Positions 1-6,279 of a stretch of 8,851 nucleotides of DNA are shown here, in pieces (the first letter of the stretch is position 1; each line of letters begins with the position of its first letter). The stretch covers positions 1 through 8,851 of the forward strand of contig JADLGZ010000181.1 of NCBI GenBank assembly GCA_020849075.1, given 5' to 3'. The notes under the pieces were generated by a model, which was not told where the DNA came from, made no database searches, and saw only the letters and a program-made list of their open reading frames with translations. This DNA is from Fimbriimonadaceae bacterium. Its GTDB lineage: Bacteria > Armatimonadota > Fimbriimonadia > Fimbriimonadales > Fimbriimonadaceae. The translations under genes were made by a program, and so were the position numbers.

Positions 1-2354
1 TGCTTGGGATGGGCGAAACCGTTGTTCTCGCCACCGCGACCATGTCGAAGAACCCGCGAGTCGGGCTCGACTTCTTCCCCCTCACTTGCGACTTCGAAGA
101 GCGCAAGTACGCCGTAGGCAAGATTCCCGGCGGATTCCAAAAGCGAGGCGGCCGACCGACCGACAAGTCCATCTTGTCGTCGCGACTCATGGACCGACCT
201 CTGCGCCCTCTCTTCCCCGAAGGAATGCGCAATGACGTTCAGATCATTGCAACCACGTTCAGCGTTGATTTTGATTGCCCGCCCGATGTCCTTGCGATTA
301 CGGCGGCCGGTGCCGCGCTCGCGGTCAGCGACATTCCGTTCAACGGCCCTGTAGCGGGCGTTCGCGTCGGCTACATTGATGGCGAGTTCATTCTCTATCC
401 TTCCTTCGACGAGATCGAGCGAAGCGAACTTGACCTCTGCGTTGCAGGCCACAAGGGCGCAATCAGCATGGTCGAAGCCGGTGCCAAGGAAGTCAGCGAA
501 GAGTTGATGACCAAAGCTCTTCAATTCGCTCACAAGGCGATCCAACAGATCTGCAAGGAGTTGGAGATCTTCGCCAAGGAAGCCGGTAAGGCCAAGCGAG
601 ACATTCCGCTCAATATCATTGACAAGAAGCTGATCGAAAGCATCAAGAAGTCGCACGAAAAGGACATCGCGGCAGCTTTGAGCAATGCCGACAAGATGAG
701 CCGCGAAAGCGCGCTGGACGAATTAACGGCAGAAATTACGGCTGGTCTCAAAGAAAAGCACGCCGATGAGCCTGAGATTCTCGCTCAGCTCAATGAAGCG
801 GTGGACAAGGTCGTCAAGGCGACCGTCCGCAAGCTGATCATTGAGAAGGACCAGCGACCGGATGGTCGAAAGCTGGACCAGATTCGAAATCTTGAAGCGA
901 TTCCTGGCATCTTGCCAAAGGTTCATGGCTCTGGTCTCTTCACTCGCGGTCAGACGCAGGTGATGACAGTGGCAACGCTAGGAACACCCGGCGATGCGCA
1001 GACACTTGACGGCCTTGATCCGGCGACCAGTAAGCGCTACATGCACTTCTACAACTTCCCGCCGTATTCGGTTGGTGAGGCTCGTCCAATGCGTGGCCCC
1101 GGTCGCCGAGAAATCGGCCACGGTGCTCTTGCCGAGCGAGCTCTGGTTCCGGTCATCCCGATGGAAGACCCGGACTTCCCTTACACGATCCTGCTCATCA
1201 GCGAGTGCTTGGAGTCGAACGGTTCCACCTCGATGGCGTCGGTCTGCGGGTCCACCCTGGCTCTGCTCGATGCCGGTGTGCCGATCAAGGCTCCTGTCGC
1301 GGGGATCGCCATGGGCCTCATGTCGGACGGCAAGACCTTTAAGGTCCTAACCGACATCCAAGGCATGGAAGACTTCTGCGGCGACATGGACTTCAAGGTC
1401 GCGGGAACACGAGATGGAATCACCGCGCTTCAACTGGATACCAAGCTGGACGGCATTCCTGAGAAGGTCCTTTCTGATGCATTGAAGCAAGCCCTCAAGG
1501 CGCGCATGCAGATTCTTGATGTCATTGACGAAGCCATGCCGGCTCGCCGAACCGAAATCAATCCGAATGCACCGCGCATTACCACCATCCAGATCAATCC
1601 CGAGAAGATCGGCGCGTTGATCGGACCGGGCGGCGCGACCATTCGAAAGCTGACGGCTGAAACCGGCTGTCAGATTGATGTCCAACAGGACGGCCGCGTG
1701 CTCGTTGCTTCGAACGAAGGCCACCTCGCCGAAGCCGCCATTGAGCAAATCCGTGCTCTTACTGCTTCCCTTGAAGTTGGGATGGAGTTCAGTGGAGCGA
1801 TCACTCGATTGATGGGCAAGGGCGCATTAGTCGAGATGCCGGGCGGCAAGGATGGGCTGGTTCCCACAGAGCTGCTGGCGGTACCGGCCCCAGGCCGCCC
1901 CGATGACGTTGTGAGCGTTGGCGACAAGCTCAATGTTCGCGTCTACGAAGTTGACGCCCAAGGGCGGGTTAATCTGACTGCGCTTGGCGTGGCTCAGGAA
2001 ATCCCGGCTCTTGCCGGCAATGCCAACGCTGATCCCAATACACGACCGACTCGAAGTAACGAAGGTCGTGATCGCGGAGGACGCGGCGGCTTTGGTGGTC
2101 GAGATCGAGACCGAGGCGGTCGAGGTGGCTATGGCGACCGAGACCGAGGGGGTCGAGATCGAGGCGATCGCGGAGACCGGGGCTATCAGCGTGAAGACCG
2201 AGACCAAGGCGAGTCAAATGATGCGCCGGGGAAGGCTACCGTTGAAATGCGCCCAGCCCGTGGCAAGAAGTCGGCGGACTCATCAGATGGCTTCCCCAAG
2301 AAGTCTTCTGGAGAAGGCGAAGAAGGCAACGCGAAGTTTCGACCTCGACGCTAG
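1..2354 (+). CDS. pnp: Polynucleotide phosphorylase (PNPase), 5'-truncated by window edge
   Basis: PNPase degrades RNA 3'-to-5' with phosphate, releasing nucleoside diphosphates, as a trimer and often within the degradosome. The frame is open from base 3 and the first ATG (base 9) falls inside the first RNase PH domain, at a segment matching about residue 35 of E. coli PNPase, so the true start lies upstream. Numbering from that Met: RNase PH domain 1 (about 1-140) with the RNA-contact segment GGFQKRGGRP; all-helical linker (about 200-285); RNase PH domain 2 (about 300-505) with the phosphate-binding NGSTSMASVCG and the catalytic GDMDFK (D455, D461, K463); KH domain with IGPGG (538-542); S1 domain (about 590-658). 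A disordered, RGG/RDR-rich tail of roughly 120 residues follows (660-781). The S1 domain reads GLVPTELL where most PNPases have GLVHISEL. It ends at TAG and is followed by a terminator hairpin. Identity is near certain. Confidence 0.97.
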   Translation, partial: LGMGETVVLATATMSKNPRVGLDFFPLTCDFEERKYAVGKIPGGFQKRGGRPTDKSILSSRLMDRPLRPLFPEGMRNDVQIIATTFSVDFDCPPDVLAITAAGAALAVSDIPFNGPVAGVRVGYIDGEFILYPSFDEIERSELDLCVAGHKGAISMVEAGAKEVSEELMTKALQFAHKAIQQICKELEIFAKEAGKAKRDIPLNIIDKKLIESIKKSHEKDIAAALSNADKMSRESALDELTAEITAGLKEKHADEPEILAQLNEAVDKVVKATVRKLIIEKDQRPDGRKLDQIRNLEAIPGILPKVHGSGLFTRGQTQVMTVATLGTPGDAQTLDGLDPATSKRYMHFYNFPPYSVGEARPMRGPGRREIGHGALAERALVPVIPMEDPDFPYTILLISECLESNGSTSMASVCGSTLALLDAGVPIKAPVAGIAMGLMSDGKTFKVLTDIQGMEDFCGDMDFKVAGTRDGITALQLDTKLDGIPEKVLSDALKQALKARMQILDVIDEAMPARRTEINPNAPRITTIQINPEKIGALIGPGGATIRKLTAETGCQIDVQQDGRVLVASNEGHLAEAAIEQIRALTASLEVGMEFSGAITRLMGKGALVEMPGGKDGLVPTELLAVPAPGRPDDVVSVGDKLNVRVYEVDAQGRVNLTALGVAQEIPALAGNANADPNTRPTRSNEGRDRGGRGGFGGRDRDRGGRGGYGDRDRGGRDRGDRGDRGYQREDRDQGESNDAPGKATVEMRPARGKKSADSSDGFPKKSSGEGEEGNAKFRPRR
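2060..2210 (+). repeat. RGG/RDR low-complexity coding tract in the pnp tail
   Basis: This stretch encodes residues of about 684-734 of the PNPase reading frame, almost entirely G, R and D with scattered F and Y (RGGRGGFGGRDR, RGGRGGYGDRDR, RDRGDRGDRG). At DNA level a 13-base exact direct repeat occurs at 2097-2109 and 2151-2163, offset by 54 bases, or 18 codons, so it stays in frame. This suggests growth of the tail by in-frame duplication. RGG tracts are known RNA-binding, phase-separating elements; that role here is inferred. Confidence 0.75.
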
Positions 2355-2367
2355 TTCGCGCCGTTAG

Positions 2368-2411
2368 AAGGGAGACCCTAGCGACTGGCTAGGGTCTCTC
2401 TTACTTTGTTT
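2368..2411 (+). terminator. Intrinsic terminator of pnp, overlapping the dusB 3' end
   Basis: A perfect 10-bp inverted repeat, GAGACCCTAG (2372-2381) and CTAGGGTCTC (2389-2398), surrounds a 7-base loop. It extends outward by four more pairs, including one G-U, to 2368 and 2402. It is followed by the T-rich TTACTTTGTTT (2401-2411), as expected for plus-strand termination after pnp. On the minus strand the hairpin is followed by CTTCTAACGG, which is not a U-tract, so good termination of dusB is less likely. The hairpin contains the last seven codons and the stop of dusB. Confidence 0.85.
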
Positions 2412-3385
2412 GACCGGCCTGCAAAGTCGTTCAAAATCGAAGCCATCTCACCGTAGCTACTGCATCGGGTCAGATGACCGCGAACTTCGGCGGCGCCGGG
2501 CTCGCCCTTGATGTACATCGGAATCTGACCACGAAGATGGCGCACCGCCTTCAGTTCATCACCTTCGTACTCAATCATGAGGCGAAGATGCTCCAAGGCG
2601 GTCGCGATCCGATCGGTCAGGGTTGGTGGCGGTAGGGGTGGTTCACCCGAAAGTCGAAGGCGTATATCGCGGAGCGCCCACGGGTTACTGATAGCGGCGC
2701 GGCCCACCATAACTGCGTCGCAACCCGTCTCTCGGAGCATCCGCTCAGCATCGTCGGGTGTTTTGACATCGCCATTGCCAACCAGCGGCACGGTTACGGA
2801 TTCTCGCATTGCACGGATAAGGTCCCAGTCGGCTTGGCCGTCGAAGCCTTGCTTAGCGAACCGGGCATGAAGGGTGATCATTTGGGCGCCGGCGTCTTGG
2901 AATCGGCGGGCGAGGTTAGGAGCGGCGAACAAAGAGTAGTCCCAACCCGCCCGGACTTTGACTGTGACCGGGATCGGTACCGCGCGTACTACCTTGGAGA
3001 CGATCTCGGTCGCGAGGTCAGCATCCTTGAGCAAGGCGGCCCCGGAACCGGTTTTGACGACCTTGGGCACCCAGCAGCCCATGTTGATATCGAGAACATC
3101 GCAACCCGCGTCGGCGCAGACCTTTGCGGTTTCGACCATTGTTTCCGCGTCACCGCCAAAAATCTGGATGCCCAGTGGGCGTTCTGCATCAGCAATTGCC
3201 AATTTTTTATAGGTTTTCTTGGCGTTATAGTGAATCGCCATCGCACTGACGAACTCGGTAAACATCAGGCCTGGCCCACCGATACGCTTTGCGATTGTGC
3301 GCATGGGAAGGTTGCTGACGTCCTCCATCGGGGCTAGAATCAGGCGATTCTCGATGGGGACCGGGCCAATGTTGAAGGCGGACAA
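2378..3385 (-). CDS. dusB: tRNA-dihydrouridine synthase, DusB/NifR3 type
   Basis: This is an FMN-dependent enzyme that reduces a uridine to dihydrouridine in the tRNA body using NADPH. At 335 residues it is of normal length for the DusB family. Visible motifs are the FMN/substrate start LAPMEDVSNLPMR (18-29), QIFGGD (74-79), DINMGC with the catalytic Cys104, TVKVRAGWD with Lys143, HAR (His173), the GNGD phosphate-site motif (203-206) and VGRAA (227-231), followed by the helical tRNA-binding domain. The residue after the catalytic Cys is Trp (GCWVPK), where most Dus proteins have Pro. The start is TTG: an in-frame TAG lies two codons upstream and the next in-frame Met falls inside the first motif. 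There is no Shine-Dalgarno sequence; a TACAAT -10 element ends 7 bases before the TTG. It is divergent from the acetyltransferase gene and convergent with pnp. DusB is the best subfamily assignment, but the target uridine cannot be read from sequence. Confidence 0.93.
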   Translation of the reverse strand: MSAFNIGPVPIENRLILAPMEDVSNLPMRTIAKRIGGPGLMFTEFVSAMAIHYNAKKTYKKLAIADAERPLGIQIFGGDAETMVETAKVCADAGCDVLDINMGCWVPKVVKTGSGAALLKDADLATEIVSKVVRAVPIPVTVKVRAGWDYSLFAAPNLARRFQDAGAQMITLHARFAKQGFDGQADWDLIRAMRESVTVPLVGNGDVKTPDDAERMLRETGCDAVMVGRAAISNPWALRDIRLRLSGEPPLPPPTLTDRIATALEHLRLMIEYEGDELKAVRHLRGQIPMYIKGEPGAAEVRGHLTRCSSYGEMASILNDFAGRSNKVRETLASR

Positions 3386-3392
3386 GGACTAG

Positions 3393-3398
3393 ATTGTA
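3393..3398 (-). promoter_or_regulatory. -10 element for dusB, leaderless geometry
   Basis: TACAAT on the minus strand, followed by CTAGTCC and then the TTG start. TTGGAA (plus coordinates 3415-3420) lies 16 bases upstream as a candidate -35. With normal -10 to start-site spacing, transcription would begin at or next to the start codon. It shares bases 3397-3398 with the -10 of the divergent acetyltransferase gene. Confidence 0.6.
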
Positions 3399-3402
3399 CA
3401 CT
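3397..3402 (+). promoter_or_regulatory. -10 element for the GNAT gene, leaderless geometry
   Basis: TACACT is followed by six bases (GCTACC) and the ATG at 3409. The same hexamer with the same six-base spacing precedes the metallopeptidase gene. The nearest -35 candidate is weak (TTGAAG at 3372-3377, with a long 19-base spacer). Confidence 0.6.
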
Positions 3403-3408
3403 GCTACC

Positions 3409-3840
3409 ATGAGTTTCCAACTCAAATGGGTGCCTCATGGGTCCGATGAATACGGTCGCGCCGTTCAACTGAGGCGCGAGGTCCTGCGGCTTCCGCTAGG
3501 GCTGGATTTCACCGAAGAGGAGTTGGCAGCGGAATGGGACCAGCACCACCTTGTGGCTCTGCTGACCGGTGACGTGGTGGCATGCCTAGCACTCACCCAG
3601 TTGGAAGCTGCCTTAAAGATGCGTCAGGTGGCGGTGGCTACTGATTGGCAAGGTTTAGGTTTCGGTCGAGAACTTATCGTTGAAAGTGAAAGGTTCGCTC
3701 GAGACCGAGGGGTAGAACAAATGGTGCTCCATGCGAGGGCCCATGTAGTCGCCTTCTACGAAAAACTCGGATACCAAGTTCAAGGTGAGGAGTTTGTGGA
3801 GGTCGGGATTCCCCACTGGTTCATGCACAAATCGTTGTGA
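3409..3840 (+). CDS. GNAT-family N-acetyltransferase (ElaA-like)
   Basis: A single-domain GNAT enzyme of 143 residues, expected to transfer acetyl from acetyl-CoA to an amine; the acceptor is unknown. The acetyl-CoA pyrophosphate loop is QGLGFG (81-86) in motif A after the strand MRQVAVATD, followed by the helix GRELIVESERFARDRG. Motif B is VVAFYEKLGY (113-122) with the usual Tyr, and the C-terminus EVGIPHWFMHKSL resembles the GIPHI.M ending of ElaA. The ATG at 3409 is preferred because a TACACT -10 lies six bases upstream. An alternative TTG at 3394, which would add five residues, has AAGGA five bases upstream but would lie before the predicted transcription start. The stop codon abuts the stop of the convergent DprA-like gene with no base between. 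Confidence 0.85.
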   Translation: MSFQLKWVPHGSDEYGRAVQLRREVLRLPLGLDFTEEELAAEWDQHHLVALLTGDVVACLALTQLEAALKMRQVAVATDWQGLGFGRELIVESERFARDRGVEQMVLHARAHVVAFYEKLGYQVQGEEFVEVGIPHWFMHKSL

Positions 3841-4716
3841 TTAGAGTTCCAGCATGGTGGCCCCGTAGCGCATCCACTCCCGCGATCCAAGAAAGGAATC
3901 CAGGATCCTTACCGGGCGATTAGCCTTGAGGGCCATGCGAGCGATCTTATCCATATTGCCACCGGGGGCGATATTGACAAAATCCAGTCGCTTGGCGAGG
4001 CCAGCGATCAACCGGTCACGGCGGGCATTCGCCCCGGGCAGAAATCCCTTCTCCGGGTGGGCCAGTGAGATGGCGAGATCGGTCTTACGGTCAAACTGGT
4101 AGCGCCAGAGTCGGGCGGCGCGGAACGGCTCATCTTTTAGTTCTGGGCCCAAAGCATCAAACAGCCCGCGATCGAGGCACATCACGCGGGGCGAACCCCA
4201 GCGAAGCGGAACGACGGCCGCTCGCTCATATTCGGGAGTGCCATGACCCGTCACGAGAATCTCGCCGCCGAGGACACCCTCTTCGGCGAGTCGCTCAGCG
4301 TGATCAAGGGCCGAAGGCGACGACTTTCGAGAGCTTAAGATCGCGAAGGTCTTGGCGCTGAGGAGCTTATGGTTGCCGTGGAAAAAAAGAACGCCTGGGG
4401 GGTCGGCGTCGAACTCCTCCAACAATTCTGGATAGTGCGCGTCAGCCCCCGTGATGATCCCGACGGCGTGCTTATCTAGCTTGCTTCCAAGGGTCTTAGC
4501 CGCATTGATAAGGTCAGACTGACTCGTACACCATGCCGTCGCCGTTGATTGATTTAGGCCGTACTCCTCGCGCAGGCTGACCTCGCTCATGGCGAGGAAC
4601 TCGGCGAGACTGATTCCCAGAGTCTCGTTCCGGATGAGAATGCGGGTGACGGTTTTGCCGGCAATTCCCGGGCAAAGGTAGAGGGCTAGGCTGAGTGTTC
4701 GCCTATCCGAGTCCAC
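3841..4716 (-). CDS. Divergent DprA/Smf-like DNA-processing protein
   Basis: DprA proteins bind single-stranded DNA and load RecA during natural transformation. This 291-residue protein has the DprA order: an N-terminal helix-hairpin-helix-like segment (LALYLCPGIAGKTVTRIL, 10-27), then YPELLEEFDADPPGVLFFHG (95-114), matching the family's YP..L....DPP.VL...G entry to the Rossmann domain, then AILSSRKSSPSALDHAERLAEEG (125-147). Later, ANARRDRLIAGLAKRLDFVNIAPGG (229-253) parallels the FP.RNRIIAGLS segment. The canonical SGLARGID.AAH loop is absent: GHGTPEYERAA stands in its place, and the C-terminal winged helix is missing. The GTG start has a strong GGAGG six bases upstream, inside the preceding gene, which it overlaps by 14 bases. 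Fold assignment is fairly safe. Whether it is the functional transformation DprA or a specialised paralogue is open, so I give no symbol. Confidence 0.75.
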   Translation of the reverse strand: MDSDRRTLSLALYLCPGIAGKTVTRILIRNETLGISLAEFLAMSEVSLREEYGLNQSTATAWCTSQSDLINAAKTLGSKLDKHAVGIITGADAHYPELLEEFDADPPGVLFFHGNHKLLSAKTFAILSSRKSSPSALDHAERLAEEGVLGGEILVTGHGTPEYERAAVVPLRWGSPRVMCLDRGLFDALGPELKDEPFRAARLWRYQFDRKTDLAISLAHPEKGFLPGANARRDRLIAGLAKRLDFVNIAPGGNMDKIARMALKANRPVRILDSFLGSREWMRYGATMLEL

Positions 4717-5428
4717 GGGCCGCCTCCAAAAAGAGCCGGACGGCCTTCTCTCCCGCCGTTTCCATGACCTCTACCACCTCCTCGTGGCCAAGTTCTGCCG
4801 CGCCCATGCCGGCGGCATGATTGGTCACGACGGCTAGGCAAGCATAAGGAACGCTGAGTTCACGGAAGGCGATAGCTTCGGTAGCAGCCGTCATGCCCAC
4901 GATGTCGCCCCCAAGTTTGCGCAGCATTTCGATCTCGCCCGGGGTTTCGTAGCGTGGCCCGTCCAGGTTCACATACAGGCCGTTTTCTTGTAGGCTCATA
5001 CCAAGCTTAGATGCCGAAGAAAGGAGAGCAGAGCGCACGGCGGGATCAAAGGGCATCGTGAAGTCCACATGCTTGACTTCCCTGTCCCACATCGTCAGGC
5101 GGCGGTAGGTGAAGTCAAAGAAGTCAGAACAGGCGATAAATGAGCCGACAGGCCATTCGGCGCGCAAGCACCCGACAGCGGCACTCGATATTACGCCCGC
5201 GACCCCGAGGGCCTTCGCTCCGCGGGCCATTGCCTTGTAATTGATCTTGTGAGGCGGCGTCTTGTGACCGGCGCTGTGACGCTGAATCAAATAGAGGGTC
5301 TGCCCATCATGCTCGATTCTTTTGGCTCGCAAAGGACCATCCTCGGTGGGAACGAGGATGGGTGTTCCCCCCATCGCCGCTAGCCGCGATCCGATTCCGG
5401 TGCCGCCTATGATCGCAACGGGCTTCAC
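4703..5428 (-). CDS. MTAP-family purine nucleoside phosphorylase (possibly MTIP)
   Basis: Phosphorolyses a purine nucleoside, probably a 5'-methylthio-nucleoside from S-adenosylmethionine metabolism, releasing base and (methylthio)ribose-1-phosphate for salvage. The 241 residues begin at the phosphate-loop strand VAIIGGTGIG (4-13). They continue with QRH (49-51), PPHKINY (58-64), SSAAVGCLR (81-89), DGPRYET (156-162), DIVGMTAATEA (175-185) and the base-binding VVTNHAAG (200-207). Asn203 and Glu161 match 6-oxopurine phosphorylases (PNP, MTIP) rather than the Asp-type adenine pocket of classical MTAP (TDYD), so inosine-type substrates are plausible. The GTG at 5428 is chosen because it overlaps the upstream stop by four bases (GTGA), typical of translational coupling; a GTG at 5494 would add 22 residues overlapping the upstream gene. 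The 3' end overlaps the DprA-like gene by 14 bases. Confidence 0.88.
   Translation of the reverse strand: MKPVAIIGGTGIGSRLAAMGGTPILVPTEDGPLRAKRIEHDGQTLYLIQRHSAGHKTPPHKINYKAMARGAKALGVAGVISSAAVGCLRAEWPVGSFIACSDFFDFTYRRLTMWDREVKHVDFTMPFDPAVRSALLSSASKLGMSLQENGLYVNLDGPRYETPGEIEMLRKLGGDIVGMTAATEAIAFRELSVPYACLAVVTNHAAGMGAAELGHEEVVEVMETAGEKAVRLFLEAARGLG
4723..4727 (-). promoter_or_regulatory. Strong Shine-Dalgarno for the DprA-like gene
   Basis: GGAGG on the minus strand lies six bases before the GTG at 4716, inside the last codons of the MTAP-family gene. It fixes the GTG as the start and is the only clear Shine-Dalgarno sequence in the window, at an operon-internal gene. Confidence 0.8.
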
Positions 5429-6267
5429 AGGCTCGAAGCCCCAAAGGTGTTGCCTTGGTTGACATCGCCCGATTTCCAGCCGCGCATAAACCACTCCATC
5501 CTTTGCTTGCTGGTTCCGTGGGTAAAGCTGTCGGGGACAACGTGGCCCTGGGCCTCGCGCTGTAGGGTGTCATCGCCGATGGCATTGGCGCATTCAAGGG
5601 CTTCTTCGACATCTTGTTGATCAATTCCCGCGGCTTGTGCCGCGTGCTTTGCCCATACTCCGGCGTAGAAGTCAGCTTGGAGTTCGAGGCGAACGCTGAG
5701 GGCATTGGCATCGCGCTCGCTCACCTGCGATCGGCGCTCGTTGACTTTGCCCATCGTGCCCAACAATTTCTGTACATGGTGACCCACCTCATGGGCAATC
5801 ACGTAGGCCGGGGCAAAGTCACCTTTGGCTCCAAACCGATCCTTCATGAGTTGGAAAAAGCTGGTGTCTATGTAAACAGTCTCGTCCTCACCACAATAGA
5901 AGGGCCCGACCTGCGAACTGGCGTAGCCGCACCCGCTTTGGGTCGCATCGCGGAACATCACGAGCTTGGGCTTGCGGTAAGACTCACCAGAACCAGAGAA
6001 AATCTTGTCCCAAACATTCTCCGTGTCCTTCAGGGTCACGCCGACATATTCCTTCCAAGCCTTGTCTTCTTGGGTCAAGGGTTTCGATTCACCCCCGCCC
6101 CCGGGCGCACCGGCACCGGCCTGTAGTACTCGCATGGGATTACCTCCCAAGGCCATTACGATTAAGGCAACAACGATCAGTCCAATGCCGCCAGTAGCGG
6201 CTTTGCCGCCACCTGACATCCGGCGATCTTCGATTTGGTCGCTCTCTTCTCTCCCTTGCCAGCGCAT
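5425..6267 (-). CDS. Neutral zinc metallopeptidase, YpfJ family, membrane-anchored
   Basis: A predicted zinc peptidase of the YpfJ family (Pfam Zn_peptidase), 280 residues, close to the usual length. A basic N-terminus is followed by one hydrophobic segment (about 27-41, GGIGLIVVALIVMALGG), giving a single-pass anchor with the catalytic part probably outside. A Gly/Pro-rich linker (51-60) leads to the family landmarks: QSGCGYASSQVGPFYCGEDETVYID (110-134) with two Cys that may pair, VIAHEVGHHVQ (156-166) with the HExxH zinc site (His159, Glu160, His163), and ELQADFYAGVW (195-205) supplying the third ligand, Glu195. The C-terminus has FTHGTSKQRMEWFMRGW, typical of the family. The start has no Shine-Dalgarno, but TACACT lies six bases upstream. 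It follows the aldo/keto reductase stop by 17 bases and overlaps the MTAP-family start by four. The natural substrate of this family is not well defined. Confidence 0.92.
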   Translation of the reverse strand: MRWQGREESDQIEDRRMSGGGKAATGGIGLIVVALIVMALGGNPMRVLQAGAGAPGGGGESKPLTQEDKAWKEYVGVTLKDTENVWDKIFSGSGESYRKPKLVMFRDATQSGCGYASSQVGPFYCGEDETVYIDTSFFQLMKDRFGAKGDFAPAYVIAHEVGHHVQKLLGTMGKVNERRSQVSERDANALSVRLELQADFYAGVWAKHAAQAAGIDQQDVEEALECANAIGDDTLQREAQGHVVPDSFTHGTSKQRMEWFMRGWKSGDVNQGNTFGASSL

Positions 6268-6273
6268 TTTTCT

Positions 6274-6279
6274 AGTGTA
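6274..6279 (-). promoter_or_regulatory. -10 element for the metallopeptidase gene, leaderless geometry
   Basis: TACACT (minus strand) is followed by AGAAAA and the ATG at 6267. It lies in the 17-base gap after the aldo/keto reductase stop, so it would be an internal promoter for the three downstream minus-strand genes. I see no good -35. Confidence 0.55.

Noticed and set aside
9..2354. ATG at base 9 as the true pnp start
   Set aside because: It lies inside the first RNase PH strand, the frame is open upstream, and about 30 conserved N-terminal residues would be missing, so the gene is cut by the window edge.
1984..2367. 127-codon plus-strand frame overlapping the pnp 3' end
   Set aside because: It is a shadow of the RGG-encoding repeat; its protein is low-complexity (ETEAVEVAMATETEG) with no motif.
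2368..2411. Bidirectional terminator serving dusB as well
   Set aside because: On the minus strand the hairpin is followed by CTTCTAACGG rather than a U-tract, so only the pnp direction is supported.
2834..3337. 167-codon plus-strand frame opposite dusB
   Set aside because: Entirely antisense to a well-conserved enzyme gene, with no recognisable domain; long antisense frames are common in GC-rich genes.
3394..3408. TTG at 3394 as the acetyltransferase start
   Set aside because: AAGGA is well placed for it, but the added five residues are not family-like and the codon would lie upstream of the predicted transcription start; kept only as an alternative.
5426..5494. 22-residue N-terminal extension of the MTAP-family protein from the GTG at 5494
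   Set aside because: The family begins at the phosphate loop strand, and the four-base GTGA overlap at 5425-5428 is a better start; the extension encodes nothing family-like.
5614..6126. 170-codon plus-strand frame opposite the metallopeptidase gene
   Set aside because: Antisense to conserved zinc-peptidase codons including HExxH; no motif or start signal of its own.
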